From Lysobacteraceae bacterium (GTDB lineage Bacteria > Pseudomonadota > Gammaproteobacteria > Xanthomonadales > Xanthomonadaceae): a stretch of DNA of 12,736 nucleotides. The notes under the pieces are model-generated. The model was not told where the DNA came from. It worked only from the letters and a program-made list of their open reading frames with translations, and searched no databases. Of this stretch, positions 7,251 to 12,736 are shown one piece after another (position 1 is the stretch's first letter; the number at the start of each line of letters is the position of its first letter). A program made the position numbers and the translations under genes. The DNA is taken from NCBI GenBank assembly GCA_003449195.1, contig DMID01000155.1:1-12736 (forward strand). The letters run 5' to 3'.

Positions 7251-7877
7251 TCAACCTGCCTGCACCGACTCGTCCGGACGGCGCTCCAGCACTTCGTCCA
7301 CGAGGCCGTAAGCCTTGGAATCGGCCGCGCTCTTGAAGTTGTCGCGCTCGGTGTCGCGGGCGATGGTTTCCAGCGACTGGCCGGTGTGCTTGGCCAGCAC
7401 TTCGTTCAGGCGCGCACGCAGGGTGAGGATTTCGCGGGCATGGATGTCGATGTCCGTGGCCTGCCCCTGGAAGCCGCCCAGCGGCTGGTGGATCATCACC
7501 CGCGAGTTCGGCAGCGCGTAGCGCTTGCCGGCCGCGCCGGACGCCAGCAGCAACGCGCCCATCGAAGCGGCCTGACCGACGCAGATCGTGCTTACGTCCG
7601 GCTTGATGTACTGCATGGTGTCGTAGATCGCCATGCCGGCAGTGACCACGCCGCCGGGCGAGTTGATGTACAGGCTGATGTCCTTCTCGGGGTTTTCGGC
7701 CTCGAGGAACAGCATCTGCGCCACCACCAGATTGGCCACGTGGTCGTCGATCGGCCCGACCAGGAAGATCACCCGCTCTTTCAGCAGGCGCGAATAGATA
7801 TCGAACGCGCGCTCGCCGCGGGCGGTCTGCTCCACCACCATCGGCACGAGGTTCAGGGCTTGGGTTTCGATGCTCAT
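7251..7877 (-). CDS. clpP: ATP-dependent Clp protease proteolytic subunit ClpP
   Basis: A 208-residue serine peptidase that forms the tetradecameric proteolytic chamber used by ClpX. The catalytic triad is Ser105 (GQAASMGA), His130 (MIHQPLGG) and Asp179 (ERDNF), with the same 25- and 49-residue spacings as E. coli ClpP. Length is typical (207 in E. coli). Two ATG codons lie side by side at 7880 and 7877. AAGGAG (plus-strand 7883-7888) is 2 nt from the first and 5 nt from the second, so the second (MSIETQ) is preferred. The first seven or so residues are probably the removable propeptide seen in the family. It lies 97 nt downstream of tig with no terminator, suggesting a tig-clpP-clpX transcript. 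Confidence 0.98.
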   Translation of the reverse strand: MSIETQALNLVPMVVEQTARGERAFDIYSRLLKERVIFLVGPIDDHVANLVVAQMLFLEAENPEKDISLYINSPGGVVTAGMAIYDTMQYIKPDVSTICVGQAASMGALLLASGAAGKRYALPNSRVMIHQPLGGFQGQATDIDIHAREILTLRARLNEVLAKHTGQSLETIARDTERDNFKSAADSKAYGLVDEVLERRPDESVQAG

Positions 7878-7899
7878 CATGGCTCCTTGTCCCGGGCCG

Positions 7900-7960
7900 C
7901 GGCCTGCGCCGGCGACCCCGCATTGCGATCGATGACCCGCGCCCTCAGGGGCGCAGGCCG
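7900..7960 (-). repeat. Inverted repeat and competing hairpin in the tig-clpP intergenic region
   Basis: CGGCCTGCGCC (7900-7910) and its exact reverse complement GGCGCAGGCCG (7950-7960) can form an 11-bp stem across 39 nt. Inside it, GCGCCC (7939-7944) and GGGCGC (7949-7954) form a second, local hairpin that uses five of the same bases. A 9-bp direct repeat CGGCGACCC (7910-7918 and 7964-7972) overlaps or follows each arm. The clpP ribosome site begins about 12 nt downstream. There is no T-tract, so a leader structure is more likely than a terminator. Confidence 0.6.
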
Positions 7961-7974
7961 TTACGGCGACCCGC

Positions 7975-9270
7975 TCAGCCGCGGATCGCTTCCTGGAACG
8001 ACAAGGGCTGCTCGGTGTGCTGGGCACGCTCGGCGATCCAGTCGATCACCTGCTCCTCCATCACCCGGCTTTGCAGCCCATCCATCAACTGGGGATCGTT
8101 GCGGTACATCTCAATGACCTGCTCCGGCTCCTCGTAGGTGGAGGCGATCAGGCGCAGCGTCTCGCTCACGCGCTTGGGGTCCAGGCGCAGCTGGTTGACC
8201 CGGGCCACCTCGCCCACCAGCAAGCCAACCAGCACGCGCTTGCGCGCCGGGTCGAGGAAGTTCTGCCACGCATCGGCCGGCACGTTGCCCGGATTGGCAC
8301 CGCTGCGGCGCACCTGCTCGACCTGCTGGGCCAGCATCGCGCGGGCCTCGTTCTCGACCAGCTTCGGCGGCAATTCCACCGAGGCATAAGCCGCGATGAG
8401 CTGTTCGCCGACTTCGCGACGCAGGCGGTTCATCAGCGCGCCCTTCAGTTCGCGCTCGAGGTTGGAGCGGATGTCCTTGCGGAACTGCTCCAGCTCGCCG
8501 CTCTTCACGCCGAAGCTCTTGACGAAGGCCTTGTCCACTTCCGGCAGCACCGGCTCGGATACTTCGATGGCCTTCAGGTGCACCTCGACTTCCTTGCCGG
8601 CGAACTGCGGCACGCGCCAGTCAGCCGGGAAGTCGACCTTGGCCACCTTTTCCTCACCCTTGGACAGGCCGGCGACTTCCTTCTCGAGCTTGTCGAACAT
8701 CACGCCCGAGCCGATCACGGTCGAGCCGCTTTCACTGCCCTCGGCCGGGATGCGCTCGCCGCCGACGGTGGACCAGGTTTCCAGCGCAACCAGATCGCCT
8801 TCCTTGGCCGCGCGCTCCACCGGCTTCCAGGTGCGACGCTGCTGACGCAGGTTTTCGATCATCTGGTCGATGTCGGCATCGGTCACTTCGGCAACATGGC
8901 GCAACACGGTCAGCTTGCCCATGTCGATGTCGCCGAAGTCCGGCACCACCTCGAAGGTGGCGACGAAATCCAGCTCGCCCTCGCCCGCCTTGTCGATGCG
9001 CGGCGCGCCAGCCAGCAGCAGCGCGTTCTCGCGGATCGCCGCATCGAAGGTTTCACGCAGCAGACCGTCAAGCGCCTCGGCACGGACCTGCGGCCCGAAA
9101 CGCTGCTCGACCACCTTGGCCGGCACCTTGCCCGGACGGAAGCCCTTGATGCGAACCGTGCGCGAGATTTCGCCAAGACGGCGGCCGATGTGGCCATCCA
9201 GACGCTCCGCCGGCAGCGAGAAGGTCAGACGGCGCTCAAGATTGCCCGTGGACTCGATAAAAGCTTGCAT
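7975..9270 (-). CDS. tig: Trigger factor, ribosome-associated chaperone
   Basis: A 431-residue chaperone that docks at the ribosomal exit tunnel and shields nascent chains (432 in E. coli). The N-terminal ribosome-binding domain carries the signature GFRPGKVP at residues 43-50. A peptidyl-prolyl isomerase (FKBP-like) domain spans about 154-240, and the helical arms form the C-terminal part. The ATG at 9270 (MQAFIESTGNLERR) has GGAG five bases upstream. The frame stays open for 36 codons further up, but that stretch has no ribosome site and does not look like the family. In the isomerase domain, positions that are aromatic in E. coli appear changed (MFDKLE for MIPGFE, FPADW for FPEEY), judged from memory. 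tRNA-Leu lies upstream and clpP follows. Confidence 0.97.
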   Translation of the reverse strand: MQAFIESTGNLERRLTFSLPAERLDGHIGRRLGEISRTVRIKGFRPGKVPAKVVEQRFGPQVRAEALDGLLRETFDAAIRENALLLAGAPRIDKAGEGELDFVATFEVVPDFGDIDMGKLTVLRHVAEVTDADIDQMIENLRQQRRTWKPVERAAKEGDLVALETWSTVGGERIPAEGSESGSTVIGSGVMFDKLEKEVAGLSKGEEKVAKVDFPADWRVPQFAGKEVEVHLKAIEVSEPVLPEVDKAFVKSFGVKSGELEQFRKDIRSNLERELKGALMNRLRREVGEQLIAAYASVELPPKLVENEARAMLAQQVEQVRRSGANPGNVPADAWQNFLDPARKRVLVGLLVGEVARVNQLRLDPKRVSETLRLIASTYEEPEQVIEMYRNDPQLMDGLQSRVMEEQVIDWIAERAQHTEQPLSFQEAIRG

Positions 9271-9378
9271 GTTGACTCCGACCGCCGCAGCCTCCGGCCG
9301 CGACTGAATGAACGTGGAAAGATGGCATGGCACGCAAGCCTGCGCGCCGAACGGGGCATTCTCGCCGATCGTGCGCAA

Positions 9379-9392
9379 GCCCGCCAGCGGGC
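9379..9392 (-). other. Short GC hairpin between tRNA-Leu and tig
   Basis: GCCCG (9379-9383) pairs with CGGGC (9388-9392) over a four-base loop, 15 nt after the tRNA-Leu CCA. On the minus strand TTGCGC follows, not a T run, so termination should be weak at best. tRNA-Leu and tig may therefore share a transcript. No convincing tig promoter is visible between 9271 and 9378. Confidence 0.4.
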
Positions 9393-9406
9393 AGTGCGGC
9401 AGGCGA

Positions 9407-9491
<85 letters not shown>

Positions 9492-9508
9492 AATCTTGCC
9501 GCGCGCGC

Positions 9509-9537
9509 ATTGTTGCAGGCCGCGCGCAAACGGAAAA
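9509..9537 (-). promoter_or_regulatory. Possible promoter of tRNA-Leu (and perhaps tig)
   Basis: On the minus strand AACAAT (plus-strand 9509-9514) is a four-of-six -10, followed by an alternating GC discriminator GCGCGCGCGG, typical of growth-controlled stable RNA genes. TTTTCC at 17-bp spacing is a poor -35. The terminator at 9643-9680 isolates this unit from the tRNA operon upstream, so a promoter somewhere in 9492-9640 is required. Nothing else recognisable is present in that stretch. Confidence 0.35.
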
Positions 9538-9642
9538 GACCTCCCGACAACCACCCGAAATGACCGAATCGGGCCTTGCCCAAGGCCTCGGCGACATTGC
9601 GCGCAACCGAAGCACGCGAACATTTGCGCTAGAAGCCGCCGG

Positions 9643-9680
9643 AAAAAAGAAAAGACCTTGCGTTTCCGCAAGGTCTTTTC
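9643..9680 (-). terminator. Intrinsic terminator of the Pro-Arg-His-Lys tRNA operon
   Basis: A perfect 14-bp stem (9649-9662 with 9667-9680) has a four-base loop. On the minus strand it is followed by six T (plus-strand A run 9643-9648). It begins 4 nt after the CCA of tRNA-Lys and clearly ends the operon. Confidence 0.93.
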
Positions 9681-9684
9681 CGAT

Positions 9685-9760
<76 letters not shown>

Positions 9761-9829
9761 GTAAATCGAGGGTGCACATATTACATGCACCGCTTCCTCT
9801 TTGCAACACTTCCGAGGAAGCCATTTTAG

Positions 9830-9906
9830 TGGGGTGGCTGATGGGACTCGAACCCACGACATCCGGAATCACAATCCGGTGCTCTAACCAGCTGAACTAC
9901 AGCCAC
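9830..9906 (-). tRNA. tRNA-His (GTG)
   Basis: Acceptor GTGGCTG/CAGCCAC, discriminator C and encoded CCA (plus-strand 9830-9832) are visible. The anticodon GTG is at plus-strand 9870-9872 (CAC). The base before the acceptor (plus-strand C at 9907) is an encoded G at -1 that can pair with the C discriminator, the identity element of histidine tRNAs. Confidence 0.97.
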
Positions 9907-9947
9907 CATTGAAACCTGAAACCGCCTGCCACGACGTTCCACCGAAG

Positions 9948-10024
9948 TGGCGCGCCCAGCAGGACTCGAACCTGCAACCGCCGGCTTAGAAGGCCGGTGC
10001 TCTATCCGGTTGAGCTATGGGCGC
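9948..10024 (-). tRNA. tRNA-Arg (TCT)
   Basis: 77 nt with acceptor GCGCCCA/TGGGCGC, discriminator G and encoded CCA (plus-strand 9948-9950). The anticodon loop CTTCTAA gives TCT (plus-strand AGA at 9988-9990), reading AGA and AGG. It is the second gene of the four-tRNA operon, 32 nt after tRNA-Pro. Confidence 0.97.
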
Positions 10025-10056
10025 CCGTGCGGATCGCATCGTCTTCTACCGGAGGA

Positions 10057-10133
10057 TGGTCGGGGTAGAGGGATTCGAACCCCCGACATCCTGCTCCCAA
10101 AGCAGGCGCGCTACCAGACTGCGCTATACCCCG
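10057..10133 (-). tRNA. tRNA-Pro (TGG)
   Basis: 77 nt with acceptor CGGGGTA/TACCCCG, discriminator A and encoded CCA (plus-strand 10057-10059). The anticodon loop TTTGGGA gives TGG (plus-strand CCA at 10097-10099). It is first in the operon. The leader contains a small hairpin CCTGC/GCAGG near 10154-10167. Confidence 0.97.
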
Positions 10134-10177
10134 ATGGAACCGGTCGTCCGCCACCTGCCTGAGCAGGAAGGCCGGCT

Positions 10178-10206
10178 ATTGTCTTGGCAATGCACAAGAC
10201 TGTCAA
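10178..10206 (-). promoter_or_regulatory. Promoter of the Pro-Arg-His-Lys tRNA operon
   Basis: On the minus strand a perfect TTGACA (plus-strand 10201-10206) is followed after exactly 17 bp by GACAAT (10178-10183), then a GC-rich AGCCGGCC start region. Initiation near 10171 leaves a 5' leader of about 38 nt before tRNA-Pro. This is the clearest sigma-70 promoter in the window. Confidence 0.85.
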
Positions 10207-10207
10207 T

Positions 10208-10252
10208 GAAAAATTGGCGGGCAGCGCAGCCCTTGCGTCACGCGATGCCCGC
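10208..10252 (-). terminator. Probable terminator of isocitrate dehydrogenase
   Basis: GCGGGCA (10217-10223) and TGCCCGC (10246-10252) form a 7-bp stem on the minus strand. The 22-nt loop can fold further, and CCAATTTTT follows. The stem starts 6 nt after the stop codon of the dehydrogenase. The T-tract ends two bases short of the -35 of the tRNA promoter. Confidence 0.7.
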
Positions 10253-10258
10253 ACACGC

Positions 10259-11266
10259 TCACAGACGGCTGGCGATCGCCTTGGCAAACGTCGTCGTGCT
10301 GCCGGTGCCGCCCAGGTCCGGCGTCAGCGAATCCTTCGCCTCCAGCGTGGCGACGATGGCCTTGCGCAGGCGCTCGGCGTTCTCGACCTGGCCGAGGTGG
10401 TCGAGCATCTGCGCCGCGCCCAGCAGCAGCGCACACGGGTTGGCCACGCCCTTGCCGGCAATGTCCGGGGCCGAGCCGTGCACGGCTTCGAAGATCGCCG
10501 CGTCCTTGCCGATGTTGGCGCCCGGGGCCAGGCCCAGGCCACCGACCAGACCGGCACACAGGTCGGAGATGATGTCGCCAAACAGGTTGGTGGTGACGAT
10601 CACGTCGAACTGCTCGGGGCGCATCACCAGCTGCATGCAGGTGTTGTCCACGATCATTTCCTGGAACTCGATCTGCGGGTACTCGGCGGCCACTTCGCGC
10701 GCGACCTTCAGGAACAAGCCCGAGGTCGACTTGATGATGTTGGCCTTGTGCACGGCGGTGACCTTCTTGCGGCCGGTGTTCCTGGCCAGCTCGAAGGCGT
10801 AGCGCACGATGCGCTCGGAACCGGTGCGGGTGACGCGCGCGCCCGACAGCGCGACCTCGCCGTCCTCGGACACCGTCTGGCCTTCGCTCAGGTAGGCGCC
10901 TTCGGTGTTTTCGCGCACCGTGATCAGGTCCACGCCGTCGGCAAAGCGCGACTTGGTGTTCGGGAAGGACTTGGCCGGGCGCACGTTGGCGTACAGGTCG
11001 AACTTGCGGCGCAGCGCCACGTTGATCGAGCTGAAGCCCTCGCCCACCGGCGTGGTCAGCGGGCTCTTCAGCGCCACCTTGTTCTTGCGGATCGACTCGA
11101 TGGTCGCTTCCGGCAGCAGGTCGCCGTGCTTCTCCAGCGCCACCAGGCCGGCGTCGGCTTCTTCGTAGACCAGGCCGGTCTTGAGGGCGTCGAGGACGGA
11201 CAGCGTCGCATCCATGATCTCCGGGCCGATACCATCGCCGCGGATGACCGTGATTGTCTGGGACAT
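10259..11266 (-). CDS. icd: Isocitrate dehydrogenase, probably NAD-dependent
   Basis: A 335-residue beta-decarboxylating dehydrogenase that converts isocitrate to 2-oxoglutarate in the TCA cycle. The substrate site is visible: Ser80, Asn82 and Arg86 in SSINVALRR, Arg96, Arg118 and Tyr125 in VRENTEGAY, and Lys174. Metal ligands are Asp207, Asp231 and Asp235 in NLFGDIISD. The cofactor loop reads HGSAPDIAGKG with Asp268-Ile269, where NADP enzymes such as E. coli Icd have Lys-Tyr; Asp here marks NAD use. It is shorter than E. coli Icd (416) and resembles the short NAD type of Xanthomonas. 3-Isopropylmalate dehydrogenase is the main alternative, but the SxN substrate motif favours isocitrate. The ATG at 11266 follows GGAAG by 8 nt; an upstream ATG at 11350 falls in the leader. 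Confidence 0.93.
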   Translation of the reverse strand: MSQTITVIRGDGIGPEIMDATLSVLDALKTGLVYEEADAGLVALEKHGDLLPEATIESIRKNKVALKSPLTTPVGEGFSSINVALRRKFDLYANVRPAKSFPNTKSRFADGVDLITVRENTEGAYLSEGQTVSEDGEVALSGARVTRTGSERIVRYAFELARNTGRKKVTAVHKANIIKSTSGLFLKVAREVAAEYPQIEFQEMIVDNTCMQLVMRPEQFDVIVTTNLFGDIISDLCAGLVGGLGLAPGANIGKDAAIFEAVHGSAPDIAGKGVANPCALLLGAAQMLDHLGQVENAERLRKAIVATLEAKDSLTPDLGGTGSTTTFAKAIASRL

Positions 11267-11274
11267 GGGGTTTT

Positions 11275-11323
11275 CTTCCGGAACGTGCCGCCTCCCACGC
11301 CCGCGGGATGCGGGTTCCGGAAG
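11275..11323 (-). repeat. Inverted repeat in the isocitrate dehydrogenase leader
   Basis: CTTCCGGAAC (11275-11284) and its reverse complement GTTCCGGAAG (11314-11323) flank 29 nt. Each arm contains the 8-bp palindrome TTCCGGAA, and the two palindrome centres are 39 bp apart. On the minus strand the downstream arm contains GGAAG, the likely ribosome site of icd, so RNA pairing would hide it. As DNA, the pair could be a two-site operator. A possible -10 (CATAAT, plus-strand 11350-11355) lies upstream, with no good -35. Confidence 0.6.
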
Positions 11324-11394
11324 CGCGGCGGAGAAAGGTTTGACGTGCAATTATGCCCGAACCGCCTTGTCCCCGCCTGCCCGCGCCCCGGATT

Positions 11395-11805
11395 TCAGCC
11401 TTCGGCGTGGCCGTGACCGGCCGGCGATGCCGGCGTGGCCCCCTCGCCGGATTCCAGCCGGTCGAGGAAATCCACCGCACGCCGCAGGTGCGGGATCACG
11501 ATCGAACCGCCCACCACCAGGCCCACCGAAAACGTCTCGAAAAATTCCTCGCGCGACACGCCTGCGTCCTTGCACTGGGCCACGTGGTAGCTGATGCAGT
11601 CGTCGCAGCGCAGGACCAGCGAAGCGACCAAGCCAAGCAGCTCCTTGGTCTTCACGTCGAGCGCGCCGGCCTGGTAGGTCTGCGTGTCGAGGGCGAAGAA
11701 CCGCCGCACCACCTGGTTGGGCTCGGCCAGGATGCGTTGGTTCATGCGCTGGCGGAATTCGGTGAATTCGCGGAGGCGGTCGGCGCCTTCGCCGGACCCG
11801 CTCAT
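11395..11805 (-). CDS. Carboxymuconolactone decarboxylase / AhpD-like family protein
   Basis: A 136-residue alpha-helical protein. Residues 55-74 hold the AhpD-type active-site pattern: Glu55, then Cys67-x-x-Cys70 and His74 in RCDDCISYH. In AhpD-like relatives this pair is a redox-active dithiol with hydroperoxide-reducing or disulfide-exchange activity; decarboxylase members of the family lack the CxxC. A thiol-redox role is therefore more likely, and the substrate is unknown. The ATG overlaps the glutaredoxin stop as ATGA, so the two are translationally coupled. No strong ribosome site of its own is seen. The tail after residue 120 is Gly/Ala/His-rich and probably disordered. Confidence 0.88.
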   Translation of the reverse strand: MSGSGEGADRLREFTEFRQRMNQRILAEPNQVVRRFFALDTQTYQAGALDVKTKELLGLVASLVLRCDDCISYHVAQCKDAGVSREEFFETFSVGLVVGGSIVIPHLRRAVDFLDRLESGEGATPASPAGHGHAEG

Positions 11806-12092
11806 GCCGCCCCGTCCAGCAGGGGTTCGAGCTTGCCGGCGCGATGCAGCGCGATCATGTCGTCGTAACCGCCCACGTGGACATCGCCGACGAAGATCTG
11901 CGGCACGCTGGTGCGCCCGGCACGGGCAATCATCTTTTCGCGTTCGCCCGGATCCGCATCGATGCGGACCTCGGTCCATTCGCGCTGCTTGCTCTTCAGG
12001 AAGTTCTTGGCGGCCACGCAGTACGGGCATACCGCCGTGGTATAGAGAGTAATCGGCGGTACGCCGCCGATGGGGGGAACGGATTGGCTCAC
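11802..12092 (-). CDS. grxC: Glutaredoxin (class I, GrxC-like)
   Basis: A small thioredoxin-fold oxidoreductase that reduces disulfides and glutathione mixed disulfides using glutathione. The dithiol site is CPYC, the cis-proline is in TSVPQIF, and the glutathione-binding GGYDD follows, all in the order of E. coli Grx3. The GTG at 12092 is preferred as start (96 residues): GGAG (plus-strand 12099-12102) lies 6 nt upstream. The ATG five codons earlier (12107, 101 residues) has only a poor AAGA. The stop overlaps the ATG of the CxxC protein by four bases. Beyond its start the neighbour is the divergent M48 protease. Confidence 0.93.
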   Translation of the reverse strand: MSQSVPPIGGVPPITLYTTAVCPYCVAAKNFLKSKQREWTEVRIDADPGEREKMIARAGRTSVPQIFVGDVHVGGYDDMIALHRAGKLEPLLDGAA

Positions 12093-12257
12093 GGGAAACT
12101 CCGGCATTCTTGAAGGTCCAAGCCACTATGGCGACGCCTCCGGGGCAATTCCAGCCCGGCCGGCGGAACGCTGCGGATTAACCGTCGATTCACGCCACCC
12201 CGTTGCCCAACCGGCATCCTGCCGCCGTTGCATTCCCCCGTCCCGCGGAGCCTCTTC
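12093..12257. other. Divergent intergenic region between glutaredoxin and the M48 protease
   Basis: These 165 bases must hold both divergent promoters. A minus-strand CATAGT (plus-strand 12125-12130) is a possible -10 for glutaredoxin but has no good -35. For the plus strand I see no convincing promoter. GGAG at 12247-12250 is the ribosome site of the protease gene. Nothing else is recognisable. Confidence 0.5.
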
Positions 12258-12736
12258 TTGCGTCACACCGCCCTCGCCTCCGCCCTCGCCCTGACACTGG
12301 CTGGCGGCCTTGCCGTGCCGGCGGCTCCCGCACAGGACGGCCTGCGCCTGCCCGACATCGGCTCGTCGGCCGGCGAATTGCTCACGCCGGCGCGCCAGGC
12401 CGAATACGGCAGCCTGATGCTGCGCGAACTGCGCAACTACGGCTACGTGCTGGACGACCCGCTGATCGACGAATGGCTCAACACCATGGGCCGCCGGCTC
12501 GGCGCCAACAGCGACAACCCGCGGCAATCCTTCACCTTCTTCATGATGAAGGACCGCCAGATCAACGCCTTCGCCACGCTGGGCGGCTACGTGGCGGTCA
12601 ACGCCGGGCTGGTGCTGACCGCCGAGGACGAGGACGAAGTGGCTGCCGTGCTCTCGCATGAAATCGCCCACGTCACCCAGCAGCATGTGCTGCGCGCGGT
12701 GGAAAAGGCCCAGCGCGACCAGATCCCGATCCTGCT
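12258..12736 (+). CDS. bepA: Periplasmic M48-family metalloprotease, BepA-like (5' part, cut by window end)
   Basis: Only the first 159 codons are present. A signal peptide is visible: Arg-His, then an Ala/Leu-rich core to about residue 20 and an APA|QD cleavage site after residue 25. The mature part shows INAFATLGGYVAVNAGL and the zinc-binding HEIAH at 134-138 (followed by VTQQH), typical of BepA/YfgC. That periplasmic protease and chaperone helps outer-membrane proteins such as LptD assemble and removes stalled ones. The start is a TTG at 12258, chosen because GGAG (12247-12250) lies 7 nt upstream, the signal peptide begins there, and no in-frame ATG or GTG was found just upstream. The C-terminal TPR region expected for BepA lies outside, so LoiP-type relatives are not excluded. 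Confidence 0.88.
   Translation, partial: MRHTALASALALTLAGGLAVPAAPAQDGLRLPDIGSSAGELLTPARQAEYGSLMLRELRNYGYVLDDPLIDEWLNTMGRRLGANSDNPRQSFTFFMMKDRQINAFATLGGYVAVNAGLVLTAEDEDEVAAVLSHEIAHVTQQHVLRAVEKAQRDQIPIL

Noticed and set aside
9271..9378. In-frame N-terminal extension of trigger factor by 36 codons from an ATG at 9378
   Set aside because: There is no ribosome site at 9378, the extension does not resemble the family, and the ATG at 9270 has GGAG at ideal spacing.

Overview
This is a G+C-rich stretch of a gammaproteobacterial chromosome. The closest match I can recall is the Xanthomonadales (Lysobacterales), Rhodanobacter/Dyella/Xanthomonas type. The reasons are the gene order tRNA-Leu–tig–clpP–clpX–lon–hupB, the near-textbook Xanthomonas-type ClpX, Lon and NAD-dependent isocitrate dehydrogenase proteins, and the isocitrate dehydrogenase / CxxC hydroperoxidase-like / glutaredoxin / BepA neighbourhood. 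Placement is by remembered similarity only; no search was run. I see no prophage, insertion sequence, CRISPR array or defence system, and the window reads as conserved core chromosome.

Layout. Positions 1-260 hold the last 11 bases of one tRNA-Arg and a complete tRNA-Arg(ACG), each followed by its own near-identical intrinsic terminator. Positions 433-2118 (+) encode electron-transfer-flavoprotein:ubiquinone oxidoreductase, ending at a terminator that can serve both strands. From 2180 to 10133 everything is on the minus strand. Read in the direction of transcription it runs: a tRNA operon Pro-Arg-His-Lys with a strong promoter and a terminator; tRNA-Leu; trigger factor (tig); ClpP; ClpX; a terminator; Lon with a heat-shock-like promoter; HU (hupB); tRNA-Val; and three identical tRNA-Asp genes. 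From 10259 to 12092, also minus, lie NAD-type isocitrate dehydrogenase, a carboxymuconolactone-decarboxylase/AhpD-like protein and a glutaredoxin. The right edge (12258 on, + strand) is the start of a periplasmic M48 metalloprotease (BepA-like) that begins at TTG and is cut by the window end.

How the genes work together. tig, clpP, clpX and lon form a protein-quality-control block: trigger factor meets nascent chains at the ribosome, ClpXP and Lon degrade misfolded, tagged and regulatory proteins, and BepA does a comparable job for outer-membrane assembly in the periplasm. ETF-QO and isocitrate dehydrogenase serve respiration and the TCA cycle. Glutaredoxin and the CxxC protein form a small translationally coupled thiol-redox pair. 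Ten complete tRNA genes and one partial are interleaved with the protein genes; tRNA-Val starts only 11 nt after the hupB stop, so at least one transcript is probably mixed mRNA/tRNA.

I did not find an undescribed system. The parts most worth a second look are non-coding: the lon promoter laid over the clpX terminator, long inverted repeats in the leaders of clpP and isocitrate dehydrogenase, a homopolymer inside the likely hupB promoter, and the hupB–tRNA arrangement.
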